The translations under genes were made by a program, and so were the position numbers. The notes beneath the pieces were generated by a model. That model did no database searches, was not told where the DNA came from, and saw nothing but the letters and a program-made list of their open reading frames with translations. Source: Comamonadaceae bacterium (GTDB taxonomy: Bacteria; Pseudomonadota; Gammaproteobacteria; Burkholderiales; Burkholderiaceae_C). From it: a DNA stretch of 20,182 nucleotides. The stretch's first letter is position 1; each line of letters opens with the position of its first letter. This document shows positions 6,542-14,554 of the stretch, piece after piece. Where the stretch lies: assembly GCA_947494405.1 (NCBI GenBank), contig CANLWQ010000008.1, positions 1 through 20,182 of the forward strand, written 5' to 3'.

Positions 6542-7174
6542 ATGAGTTTTATGCATATTAAAGGTCATATTTATCTAGTGGATGATGATTTGGAAATCAG
6601 AATCCATTTGAGCGACTTGCTTAGGCAATCCGGTTACGGCGTTGCCGATTACGCAAGTGCAACAGATTTCTTAACCTCAGCCAACCGCATTTCGCCTGCG
6701 GTTTTGGTTCTGGATATGCGTATGCCTGTGATGACAGGTCTAGATTTACAAAAAGCACTGACAGCTCAGGCTTGGAACTTACCCATTATTTACATGAGCG
6801 GGGAGAGTCACAGCCAAGAAATCATTGACGCTATGAAAACTGGGGCCATAGATTTTTTATGGAAACCTTTTCCCCATTCCCAGCTTTTGCAAGCCGTTGA
6901 AAAAGGTCTTGCATCAGATTTAAATTTCCGTCAAAAAGAAATACGTTTAAGCAAGGTTGAAAGTTTGTATCAAACGCTGAGTTCACGAGAAAAACTCATT
7001 TTTTCACTGATGCTTTTGGGGCATGGCAATAAACGAATTGCAGCCATCACCGATTTAATGGCCGACACGGTGAAAAAGTATCGAGCGCAAGTTATGGACA
7101 AAATGCAGGTAGACAGCTTGGCGGAACTGCTTTCCTTTTGTAAGGGCTTTGAGCCTATGAACTATTCAGACTAA
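6542..7174 (+). CDS. FixJ/NarL-type response regulator (receiver + LuxR HTH)
   Basis: A 210-residue DNA-binding response regulator. The receiver domain (~8-125) has the acidic cluster D14-D16, phosphoacceptor D58 in VLVLDMRMP, S86 in YMSGES and K108 in LWKPF, so it should accept phosphate. A linker precedes a LuxR-type HTH (~146-205: LSSREKLIFSLMLLGHGNKR, then TVKKYRAQVMDKM and SLAEL). The WKPF receiver end is typical of FixJ/TodT/TtrR regulators. The ATG at 6542 is used; ATG 6551 is possible, and neither has a ribosome-binding site. It is divergent from the HTH-mreB-kinase operon, whose kinase is the most likely partner. egtD follows on the same strand after 61 bp, so regulator and ergothioneine genes could share transcripts. 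Confidence 0.93.
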   Translation: MSFMHIKGHIYLVDDDLEIRIHLSDLLRQSGYGVADYASATDFLTSANRISPAVLVLDMRMPVMTGLDLQKALTAQAWNLPIIYMSGESHSQEIIDAMKTGAIDFLWKPFPHSQLLQAVEKGLASDLNFRQKEIRLSKVESLYQTLSSREKLIFSLMLLGHGNKRIAAITDLMADTVKKYRAQVMDKMQVDSLAELLSFCKGFEPMNYSD

Positions 7175-7189
7175 CTGGGGCAAAAACAA

Positions 7190-7208
7190 CTCTTATGCTG
7201 TATAAGAG
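7190..7208. promoter_or_regulatory. CTCTTAT / ATAAGAG inverted repeat upstream of egtD
   Basis: CTCTTAT (7190-7196) and ATAAGAG (7202-7208) are exact inverted repeats around GCTGT, between the response regulator and egtD. No T-run follows, so an operator or an mRNA leader hairpin seems likelier than a terminator. The only strong purine stretch (AGAGAGGAG) overlaps the right arm and is about 25 nt from the egtD ATG, too far for an ordinary ribosome-binding site. Confidence 0.4.
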
Positions 7209-7235
7209 AGGAGTTCAAAGTCATTAAAATAATTC

Positions 7236-8183
7236 ATGCATCATATTGACACATACGAAGTTGGCGCAACAAGTCATCAGGGTTTCGTGCCCGAAATTGA
7301 GACAGGTCTACTCGCTACAACAGCTTCAATCTCACCAAAATTTTTATACGACCCATTAGGCTCCAACCTCTTTGCTGCCATTACCTTACTGCCTGAATAC
7401 TATCCAACCAAAACCGAAAAAGATATTCTTTTTGAATACCAAGATCAAATTGCCAACGCTGTGGGCGTTGGCGGTACCTTGATAGATTTGGGTGCAGGGA
7501 ATTGTCAAAAAGCAGAATCTCTTTTTAACGCGCTCAAGCCCACCGACTACATTGCGATTGATTTTTCAACTGAGTTTTTGCATGAGGCTATTAAAAATCT
7601 TCAAGCTCAGTATCCTCATATTCACATGCAAGCCATTGGCATGGATTTTTCTCAAGAACTCGTCATTCCTAAAGCCGTCAATACAAGCCAAAGAACTTTC
7701 TTTTATCCAGGCTCAAGCATTGGTAACTTTGTTGGCTCCCAAGCTCTCAAGCTTCTCAGTCAAATCAAGGAGCAAGCACTGGGTGGTGGTCTGTTGATGG
7801 GTGTTGATTTGATGAAAGAGGATTCGGTGTTGATGGCGGCATACGATGACCCCCTCAAACTCACAGCGGCTTTTAATCTCAATATTTTGAGATCGGTTAA
7901 TGCACATCTGGGTTGCGACTTCAAAGTGGATCAATTCCGTCATGTGGTCAAAATAAATCATGCATTGAATAGAGTCGAGCTTTATCTTGAGGCACTTGAA
8001 GACTTGACTGTCTCATGGTCTGGCAATTCCAGAACCTTCAAAAGGGGCGAGCTCATTCACACCGAGTATTCGCACAAATACACCATTGCATCTATTCAAG
8101 AATTATTGAAGAACGCAGGTTTTACAACCTCACAAATTTGGACCGATCCCAAAAACTACTTCGCCGTCATTTATGCTCGATAA
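7236..8183 (+). CDS. egtD: L-histidine N-alpha-methyltransferase EgtD
   Basis: EgtD trimethylates the alpha-amino group of L-histidine with three S-adenosylmethionine molecules to give hercynine, the first committed step of ergothioneine synthesis. The 315-residue protein is the usual family length. It shows the family segments SPKFLYDPLGSNLFAAI (~33-49) and LLPEYYPTKTE (51-61), the SAM-binding loop LIDLGAGNCQKA (82-93), and TFFYPGSSIGNF (154-165), which forms part of the substrate pocket. A TAA two codons before ATG 7236 fixes the earliest start. No close ribosome-binding site is visible. egtB overlaps its last 11 bp, so the two are coupled. The combination of motifs and the egtB neighbour make the assignment firm. 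Confidence 0.95.
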   Translation: MHHIDTYEVGATSHQGFVPEIETGLLATTASISPKFLYDPLGSNLFAAITLLPEYYPTKTEKDILFEYQDQIANAVGVGGTLIDLGAGNCQKAESLFNALKPTDYIAIDFSTEFLHEAIKNLQAQYPHIHMQAIGMDFSQELVIPKAVNTSQRTFFYPGSSIGNFVGSQALKLLSQIKEQALGGGLLMGVDLMKEDSVLMAAYDDPLKLTAAFNLNILRSVNAHLGCDFKVDQFRHVVKINHALNRVELYLEALEDLTVSWSGNSRTFKRGELIHTEYSHKYTIASIQELLKNAGFTTSQIWTDPKNYFAVIYAR

Positions 8184-9405
8184 GACCCTAAAACCTGCAG
8201 TTTCAGCAAACGAGTTGTTAGAACAATTCCATAGCTCAAGACAATACTCTTGCGATCTCATCAAGAATTTATCAGCCGAAGACTGCCAATCTCAGTCGAT
8301 GGAGGACGCCAGTCCGGCGAAATGGCATTTGGCTCATGTCACTTGGTTTTACGAGGTCATGGTTCTCAAACCCTATGAACAAAACTTCGCCTTTTGGAAT
8401 CCTGCGTTCGCAGTTTTATTCAACAGCTATTACAACGGTATTGGGGACAAGCACCCGCGCACACAACGTGGACTGCTAACCCGTCCGGCGCTCTCTGAAG
8501 TGCTTGAATGGCGCAAGAATATTGAAGACCGAGTGACAAAACTCTTAAAAGAAAATTCTTCTCCCGATGTGCTGTGGTTAATTCAAGTAGGCATCAACCA
8601 CGAGCAGCAGCACCAAGAATTACTGCTCACAGATATTCATCATCTCTTTTCTCAAAATTCACTTTACCCTGCTTATTCTTCGCAAAACAAAGCTGTGGCT
8701 CATGCGGACACGCCTTTTCAGTGGATCGAAGGCGTGGGTGGTTTGGTTGAAATTGGTTTTGACGGGGAGGGCTTTCATTTTGACAATGAGAAGCCTTTGC
8801 ATACCGCGCTGAATCCCGACTATTTCTTGGCCAATAGATTGGTGAGCAATTCAGAGTGGCTTCAGTTTACAGAGGACGGTGGATATAAAAACTTCAAATG
8901 GTGGCTTGATGCTGGCTGGGCATGGCTTCAAGCCCATCAAATTTCTGCGCCTCTTTATTGGAACAAGAAAAACGACACACAACTGTTTCGTTTTTCGCTA
9001 GAGGGTAATTCGCCACTGGATATGCATGCGCCAGTAGCCAATATCAGTTACTTTGAAGCCGATGCATTTGCACGCTGGGCCAGTGAAAATATTCCTCACC
9101 TCTCTGGCGCGCGCCTGCCCACAGAATTTGAATGGGAGGCTTTTGCAAAAAATAAACCTGTACAAAGCAAAGACTTATTTGGCAAGGTCTGGCAATGGAC
9201 CAGCAGCAACTACAACCCCTATCCGGGCTATCGGCCTTGGGCTGGTGCTGCTGGCGAGTACAACGGTAAGTTCATGGTCAATCAGATGGTCATCCGAGGT
9301 GGCTCTGTCTACACGCCTGCAGACCATTCACGAGTTTCATACCGTAATTTCTTCCCAACCCATGCGCGTTGGCAAATGACCGGCTTAAGACTTGCCAAAT
9401 TTTGA
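8173..9405 (+). CDS. egtB: Ergothioneine sulfoxide synthase EgtB
   Basis: EgtB is a non-heme iron enzyme that joins hercynine to a thiol (cysteine or gamma-glutamylcysteine) with O2 to form the sulfoxide intermediate of ergothioneine. The 410-residue protein has an N-terminal DinB-like helical domain and a C-terminal formylglycine-generating-enzyme-like domain. The three iron-binding His are visible: H52 in WHLAHVTWF, and H143 and H147 in NHEQQHQE. The C-terminal half shows RLPTEFEWEAFA, GKVWQWTSS, GEYNGKFMVNQMVIRGGS and SYRNFFPTHARWQMTGLRLA, typical of proteobacterial EgtB. The ATG lies inside the 3' end of egtD. egtC and egtE are absent from the window. An enzyme that uses cysteine directly would not need EgtC, but thiol preference cannot be read safely from the sequence. 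Confidence 0.95.
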   Translation: MLDKTLKPAVSANELLEQFHSSRQYSCDLIKNLSAEDCQSQSMEDASPAKWHLAHVTWFYEVMVLKPYEQNFAFWNPAFAVLFNSYYNGIGDKHPRTQRGLLTRPALSEVLEWRKNIEDRVTKLLKENSSPDVLWLIQVGINHEQQHQELLLTDIHHLFSQNSLYPAYSSQNKAVAHADTPFQWIEGVGGLVEIGFDGEGFHFDNEKPLHTALNPDYFLANRLVSNSEWLQFTEDGGYKNFKWWLDAGWAWLQAHQISAPLYWNKKNDTQLFRFSLEGNSPLDMHAPVANISYFEADAFARWASENIPHLSGARLPTEFEWEAFAKNKPVQSKDLFGKVWQWTSSNYNPYPGYRPWAGAAGEYNGKFMVNQMVIRGGSVYTPADHSRVSYRNFFPTHARWQMTGLRLAKF

Positions 9406-9406
9406 A

Positions 9407-9420
9407 TTGGCTCAAGCCAA
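9407..9420. terminator. TTGGCT-CA-AGCCAA hairpin between convergent egtB and DUF427 genes
   Basis: TTGGCT (9407-9412) and AGCCAA (9415-9420) are exact inverted repeats directly after the egtB stop. A second, competing pairing GCCAA/TTGGC (9394-9398 with 9407-9411) overlaps it. In minus-strand RNA a TTGGC/GCCAA stem with a 4-nt loop is followed by TTCAAAATTT. It is a weak bidirectional terminator candidate in the 56-bp gap. Confidence 0.3.
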
Positions 9421-9461
9421 GCATAAATCTTTGGCGGTAGATACCAGCTGAATAACAATAA

Positions 9462-10013
9462 TTACCAGCCGCTGCTGCCTGGGTCGCCTTTAAATGGCCC
9501 AGCCAGATCAGGCGTGACCCACCCCCCGTAAAACCCTCCTGGCTGCGCAACAACTTGGGCACCGCCCACAGTGCAATCGAGATGGTGTGCGTAAAAAGCA
9601 ATGCAGTCAGCCAGTGGCTCCGCTCCAGCCAAGGGCTGTGGATAGCTCCAAGCAACCCGAGGCAAGCAAAGCTCGCCATGCATCAAATCCCAATAAAGTG
9701 CAGGACCTTTCCACTCGCAAAATGAGCCTGTGCCTGCTGCACGCAACAGTGAGGCATTGACGTCGGCCAGTGGGATATAAAAAGTAGGGGGGTGTGAGGT
9801 TTCGCGTACCGCCCAAGCGTCATGTGTACGAGCCACCAGTCTCTCGCCCCAGTGCACCACAATCTGGCGCAGGTCTTGTATGAGCTGTGGCGGGCGGGGG
9901 AAATCCCATACTGAAACTTGGTCCTGCTTGGGTGTATCTGCAAAAGGTGGCCTATCTGTTCCACGCCAGCGCCATTGGGCGCGGGCTCGGTTCAATGCTT
10001 CAAGATCTTCCAT
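9462..10013 (-). CDS. DUF427 domain protein
   Basis: A 183-residue protein of the DUF427 family, whose biochemical role is not established. The conserved block is recognisable: GERLVARTHDAWAVRET (~76-92), PTFYIPLADVN, CEWKGPALYWDL (~118-130), AWSYPQPL, IAFYAHHLD and the C-terminal PGGFYGGWVTPDLAGPFKG. It has an extra ~35 residues at the N-terminus. No signal peptide is seen, so it is likely cytoplasmic. It lies 9 bp downstream of the catalase-related gene and is probably cotranscribed and coupled to it. The pairing hints at a redox or oxidant context but does not prove it. Confidence 0.88.
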   Translation of the reverse strand: MEDLEALNRARAQWRWRGTDRPPFADTPKQDQVSVWDFPRPPQLIQDLRQIVVHWGERLVARTHDAWAVRETSHPPTFYIPLADVNASLLRAAGTGSFCEWKGPALYWDLMHGELCLPRVAWSYPQPLAGAEPLADCIAFYAHHLDCTVGGAQVVAQPGGFYGGWVTPDLAGPFKGDPGSSGW

Positions 10014-10022
10014 GCCAGTGAC

Positions 10023-11039
10023 TTACTGCTTAGAGCCTTCCGAGAGTCTGCGGCCTAAACCCACTGCATAAGGCGCTTCTCTTGCCGCGAGCATAGGATC
10101 GTTAGATGGCTCTACACCCTTGGGCAAGACAGTGGGAATGAACGTCATGTCACGACAGGCACCGCCTGAATCTTCAGCAACTGCTGTCACCTTCAAGCTG
10201 CCCAGCGTTACTTTTCGACGACTTTCGGGCAAGGGCACTGTGGCACTGTCTAGTTTGTCACCAGCCTCTGCCAATTGAAGGTTGAAATTGAAAGTTACTT
10301 GTCCGTCCTTGACGCGTTGACGAAGATCGTCGAACAGGAAAGAGGTTCCTTTTGCCTTGGCTTCTTCATCGCTCAGGCCCATCACGCCGGCGACAGGCTC
10401 AAAAATCCATTTGCCAAATTGCTTTTCGCCCTTGCTGTTGACAAACGCAAAGGCATTGACACCCCAGTAATTGACAGAGGCAAAGCTGGCTGGCACCGGC
10501 TGGCTTGCAAAGTATTTACCTTGTAGCAGCACTTCTGGGTTGGCTTCGGCAAAAGCTTTGACCTTTTCAGGGTTGGGTGCTTTGGTTGAAGGGTCTGGGG
10601 TGAGTGACTCCAAGCGCCCGAGCAATTGTGCTGGTGTTGATGATCCAAAAACAGGCGCTGAAATATTTCCCATTTGCCATGTTTCACCATCAGGGAGGTT
10701 GAACTGCAGCGCCATATTGCGCTGACTTTTTGCATTGTCTACAGCCTTAGGGTTACCGCCGCCTACAGAAAAGCGAAGGATCACAGGTATTTTTTGGCCA
10801 CTGAATGCAGATGCCGAGGACAAGGTGCGACCGTCGGTGCTGCCTACAAACTCTCCGGTTGCGCATATTCCCTTCGCACCCGAGCGGCGATATCCTTCAA
10901 ATTTTCCACCGGCTGCCTCGAAAGAGTCCACCATCTTCACGGGGTCCACAGTTTCTGCGTTGATGGCAGTTGCCATCATGAGATTGCTGAAAGTGAAAAC
11001 AGCCAGAGCAGATAGTCTTGGGTAAGGGTGGAATGACAT
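10023..11039 (-). CDS. Exported catalase-related peroxidase (SrpA-like family)
   Basis: This is a small catalase-fold heme protein, 338 residues from ATG 11039. That start gives a signal peptide (MSFHPYPRLSALAVFTFSNL, cleavage probably after INA at residue 28), so a periplasmic location is likely. A start at 11090 would bury the signal peptide and is rejected; neither has a clear ribosome-binding site. Family landmarks are GAKGICATGEF (54-64), PVILRFSVGGGNPKA, MALQFNLPDGETWQM, FDFxL-type NFNLQLAEAG, and the C-terminal RxxxY of AREAPYAVGLGRRL, which supplies the proximal heme tyrosine. The residue before AKG, where catalases carry the distal catalytic His (HAKG), is Gly54 here. Catalatic or peroxidatic activity is therefore uncertain. 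The DUF427 gene follows after 9 bp. Confidence 0.85.
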   Translation of the reverse strand: MSFHPYPRLSALAVFTFSNLMMATAINAETVDPVKMVDSFEAAGGKFEGYRRSGAKGICATGEFVGSTDGRTLSSASAFSGQKIPVILRFSVGGGNPKAVDNAKSQRNMALQFNLPDGETWQMGNISAPVFGSSTPAQLLGRLESLTPDPSTKAPNPEKVKAFAEANPEVLLQGKYFASQPVPASFASVNYWGVNAFAFVNSKGEKQFGKWIFEPVAGVMGLSDEEAKAKGTSFLFDDLRQRVKDGQVTFNFNLQLAEAGDKLDSATVPLPESRRKVTLGSLKVTAVAEDSGGACRDMTFIPTVLPKGVEPSNDPMLAAREAPYAVGLGRRLSEGSKQ

Positions 11040-11208
11040 GATGAATAAATAAAGTTGATAAAAATTAACTATATAGTGGAAAAAAACCAATCTAATGCGG
11101 CAAATGAGAAACCCCAGCCAATCAGACAGTAATTAAATCTGGCTTGGTATATTGCAAGTCTTGATAAGGGCGCGTTGAAAAACCTGAGCTATTGAATGGA
11201 AATCTTGT

Positions 11209-12423
11209 ATGACTTTGCCCCTTGACTTTATTCAAACCACTGCAGTGGGTGCTGTTGCATTGTTTCTGGGTGTGTTTATTCTGCACCGTATACCTGTGCT
11301 GCGACGCTACAACATTCCTGCCGCTGTCACTGGCGGCTTGGTGATTGCAATTCTTGTGACGGCAGCGCGGGAATTCAACCTGGCAACCGTTAAGTTTGAC
11401 ACCACCTTGCAAGCGCCATTGATGACGGCATTTTTCACATCGATTGGCTTGAGTGCCAGTCTTGGGTTATTGAAAGCAGGCACTCGACAAGCACTGGTAT
11501 TTCTTGCGCTGGCAACATTTTTGGCCATCATTCAAAGTTTGATTGGCATCGCCACAGCTGTTGCATTCGGTCAATCCCCATTGCTGGGCGTGCTGATGGG
11601 CCCAGCTGCACTGACCGGTGGTCCAGCAACTGCCTTGGCATTTGCGCCGCAGTTTGCTGCAGCTGGCGTAGTGTCAGCTGAGTCGGTAGCCATTGCTGCT
11701 GCGATGGCCGGTATCGTTATGGGTGGCTTGGTGGGTGGACCTATAGTCACACGATTGATTGTGCGTTACCAACTGCACTCACCCAAACCCACAAGCTCAA
11801 CACCACCTTCCGCACAATCAACCACAAGCAGGATTGTGGATTCAACCAGCGACGAAGAGCGCGACTTACTGACTGTGCTCAAAGGTATTGGCGTGTTGCT
11901 TGTGGCTATGGGGGTTGGTGCTTGGTTGGGTGGCGTCATGAAGTCGGCTGACTTGACCCTGCCTGGCTATGTCGGCGCCATGCTGATGGGCGCTGTGATT
12001 CGCAATATAGATGATCGAACCCAATGGTTTGAAATTCCGCATGAATTGACAGAGCGCATGGGTCTGGTCTGTCTGTCCTTGTTTTTGTCTGTGGCCTTAA
12101 TGAATTTAAAGCTCTGGGAACTGACTTCCATAGCGGCGCCCTTGCTAGTCAATCTTTTTATTCAAGTGATTGCAGTTGCTGTTTTCTGTTGGTATGTGGT
12201 TTTCAGGGTCATGGGCCGCGATTACGACGCTGCTGTGATGAGTGGCGGCTTCACCGGTTTTATGTTGGGCACAACAGCCAATGCCATGGCTGTCATGCAC
12301 TCCGTGGTGCAGCGATATGGACCATCGCCACGCGCATTTTTGGTAGCTCCCATCGTAGGTGCTTTCTTCATTGACTTCACCAATGCATTGCTCATTACAG
12401 GCTTGTTGAACTTGCTAAGTTAG
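11209..12423 (+). CDS. gltS: Sodium:glutamate symporter family protein (GltS-like)
   Basis: A 404-residue inner-membrane transporter of the GltS (ESS) family, which takes up glutamate with sodium. It has two inverted halves of about five helices each. These are joined by a hydrophilic loop (~188-218, Ser/Thr/Pro-rich). Each half has a glycine-rich re-entrant signature: MGPAALTGGPATALA (~130-144) in the first and GGFTGFMLGTTANAMAVM (~347-364) in the second. The ATG at 11209 is supported by GGAAA (11198-11202). Substrate specificity beyond an anionic amino acid or similar carboxylate cannot be fixed by sequence. The gene is divergent from the catalase-related gene; the 169 bp between them hold AT-rich sequence but no convincing promoter. 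The acyltransferase gene starts 38 bp downstream. Confidence 0.85.
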   Translation: MTLPLDFIQTTAVGAVALFLGVFILHRIPVLRRYNIPAAVTGGLVIAILVTAAREFNLATVKFDTTLQAPLMTAFFTSIGLSASLGLLKAGTRQALVFLALATFLAIIQSLIGIATAVAFGQSPLLGVLMGPAALTGGPATALAFAPQFAAAGVVSAESVAIAAAMAGIVMGGLVGGPIVTRLIVRYQLHSPKPTSSTPPSAQSTTSRIVDSTSDEERDLLTVLKGIGVLLVAMGVGAWLGGVMKSADLTLPGYVGAMLMGAVIRNIDDRTQWFEIPHELTERMGLVCLSLFLSVALMNLKLWELTSIAAPLLVNLFIQVIAVAVFCWYVVFRVMGRDYDAAVMSGGFTGFMLGTTANAMAVMHSVVQRYGPSPRAFLVAPIVGAFFIDFTNALLITGLLNLLS

Positions 12424-12439
12424 TTTTTGAGTTAGCGAG
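12411..12439 (+). repeat. Inverted repeat over the gltS stop codon
   Basis: CTTGCTAA (12411-12418) and TTAGCGAG (12432-12439) pair over 8 bp with one G-U, enclosing 13 nt that include the stop codon and a T5 run. It may reduce read-through into the acyltransferase gene. Weak support. Confidence 0.25.
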
Positions 12440-12461
12440 TAGGTCTAAGACTGAATATCAA

Positions 12462-14483
12462 TTGCCTGTGCAAACTTCTAACGCTGCAAGTTACCGACCA
12501 GATATAGACGGGCTGCGTGCCATTGCTGTACTTATGGTCATTGCATTCCATGCTTTTCCCGATTGGGTACCTGGCGGCTTCATTGGTGTTGATGTTTTCT
12601 TTGTGATCTCTGGTTTTTTAATTACCCACCTAATTACAAACGGTCTTACCAAACAAAATTTCAATCTCAGATCTTTTTATGCAAGCAGAGTGAGGCGACT
12701 TTTTCCCTCACTGATTTTGGTATTGCTTGCCTGTCAAATATTGGGGTGGTTCGCTTTACTGTCCGACGAATACAAATCACTGGGCAAACACATATCGGCT
12801 GCTGCACTGTTAATTCCGAACTGGCTTATGTGGAGTGAGAGTGGTTATTTTGATTACGCCGCCTATACAAAACCATTGCTGCATCTGTGGAGCCTTGGCG
12901 TAGAGGAGCAATTTTATTTATTCTGGCCTTTGTCATTGTGCTTGGTCTTTAAGTACAAATTAAATGCCATCAGAATAACTTCAGTCCTTTTGTTGGGCTC
13001 TTTACTTTTGAACCTGCTGATGGTTGAGAAATATGCATCGGCAACATTCTTTTTACCCTTCACACGCATGTGGGAGCTTTTGGCTGGTGGTTTATTGGCC
13101 CTTGTGTTGCAAACAGCGTTCTTGGATGCTAGGAGTGTAAAAGCCAAGCTTTTTAGTAACGCCTTCAAACTGCAAGCATTGTCTGTTTTGGGGCTGTTTC
13201 TGTTATTGCTCAGCGTAATTTTTATCGACCAAGACCAGCCCTATCCGGGCAGCTGGGCGCTGTTGCCGGTAGTGGGTACCTTGTTGATCATTGCTGCTGG
13301 TAATCAATCATGGTTTAACCAATCGGTTCTATCTAACCGAGTTCTTGTGGGTATTGGTTTAATTAGCTACCCTTTGTATTTGTGGCATTGGCCTTTGTTG
13401 TCATTAGCAAGAATTCTGGAACAAAGTCAGCCAGACATGGTTATTCGCCTATTGTGTATTGGCATCGCATTCGGTTTGTCTTTGCTTAGCTATTACTTTA
13501 TTGAGAGGCCCATTCGTTTTGGCTCGAATCTAAAAGCCAAAACATATATCTTGATTGCACTGATGTCCCTCACAGCAAGCTTGGGTTTTGTTACTTATAT
13601 GTCTGATGGATTCAAGTCGAGATTTATGAATGAAAAGATCGAATTGCAAACTGCAGATTTGGCGTTCAATATTCCGACCAGTACAGATTGGTATTGCGGT
13701 GACTCAAGTAACGAGGGGCCCCGCTGCCTTTCCAGTGGACCTGATCCATCGACTGTCGTGATGGGGGATAGCCATGCACTGACTATTTACGCTGGTTTGG
13801 TTGAGCTTTTTAAATCCAGAGGTCAGGCTATAGGCTTATATGGTGGTAGCGATGGATGTCCTCCGCTGTTGAATGTAGTCATACAAGACCTTGGTGGAGA
13901 CACCCGTAACTGTTTAAAAAAAGGTTCTCAAGCTATTTTGCGAGTGATCAAAGACCCGGCAATCAAACATGTGATTTTGACGAGCAGGGGGCCTATGTAC
14001 ACAACGGGCAAAGGTTTTGGAGATGTTGAGTCATCACAATTTGGTACTTGGGTTTTGCACTTTGAGGGAGAAGACCGTGGCCTGCGAAGCAATGAAGAGG
14101 TTTTTCACCGGGGCTTGGCCAACACCTTGGATGCATTGCTAGCCGCCAATAAAAAAGTAACTTTTTTGCATGATGTGCCAGAACTTGGATTCGATATCAG
14201 AAACTGCTTTTCCTTCAGACCTTTGGTAATTAGCTCTAAGGTAATGGATCCATGTGCAGTTCGTAAAACCGACTTTTTGGAAAGAACCGAAAGTTACAGG
14301 GCAGGAGTGAATCAGATACTTGCAGAAAGGCCTGACATAAAAGTTATCGATTTAGCACGAGCTTTATGCGATGAAGAATGGTGTTTCGGTTCAAAGAACG
14401 GCGTCTTGTTTTATATGGATGATGATCACCTTAGTCTCAGAGGTGCAGAGTATGTTGTGCGTCAACTATCAGGAAAATTTTGA
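12462..14483 (+). CDS. OafA/YrhL-type membrane acyltransferase with C-terminal SGNH domain
   Basis: A 673-residue protein that probably O-acetylates a cell-surface polysaccharide. The N-terminal acyltransferase-3 domain (~10-380) starts with YRPDIDGLRAIAVLMVIAFH, whose His is the likely catalytic residue. It continues with GFIGVDVFFVISGFLIT and HLWSLGVEEQFYLFWPL through about ten membrane helices. After a further helix (~365-382), a periplasmic SGNH-hydrolase-like domain follows: nucleophile S437 in VVMGDSHAL and a C-terminal D653-D-D-H656, with GGSDGC between. Acyltransferase-3 plus SGNH is the standard architecture of OafA-type O-antigen acetylases. The start is a TTG at 12462 or a GTG at 12468; neither has a clear ribosome-binding site. 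The acceptor glycan is unknown; no polysaccharide gene cluster is adjacent. Confidence 0.92.
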   Translation: MPVQTSNAASYRPDIDGLRAIAVLMVIAFHAFPDWVPGGFIGVDVFFVISGFLITHLITNGLTKQNFNLRSFYASRVRRLFPSLILVLLACQILGWFALLSDEYKSLGKHISAAALLIPNWLMWSESGYFDYAAYTKPLLHLWSLGVEEQFYLFWPLSLCLVFKYKLNAIRITSVLLLGSLLLNLLMVEKYASATFFLPFTRMWELLAGGLLALVLQTAFLDARSVKAKLFSNAFKLQALSVLGLFLLLLSVIFIDQDQPYPGSWALLPVVGTLLIIAAGNQSWFNQSVLSNRVLVGIGLISYPLYLWHWPLLSLARILEQSQPDMVIRLLCIGIAFGLSLLSYYFIERPIRFGSNLKAKTYILIALMSLTASLGFVTYMSDGFKSRFMNEKIELQTADLAFNIPTSTDWYCGDSSNEGPRCLSSGPDPSTVVMGDSHALTIYAGLVELFKSRGQAIGLYGGSDGCPPLLNVVIQDLGGDTRNCLKKGSQAILRVIKDPAIKHVILTSRGPMYTTGKGFGDVESSQFGTWVLHFEGEDRGLRSNEEVFHRGLANTLDALLAANKKVTFLHDVPELGFDIRNCFSFRPLVISSKVMDPCAVRKTDFLERTESYRAGVNQILAERPDIKVIDLARALCDEEWCFGSKNGVLFYMDDDHLSLRGAEYVVRQLSGKF

Positions 14484-14554
14484 CCAACCATGTGGTCCAG
14501 AAAAGCTGATAGAGTTTAAAAATATTTGGTCAATTAAATGCACGGAGAACAGAC

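Noticed and set aside
11040..11090. Longer N-terminus for the catalase-like protein
   Set aside because: It would place 17 residues before a clear signal peptide; the shorter start is more sensible.
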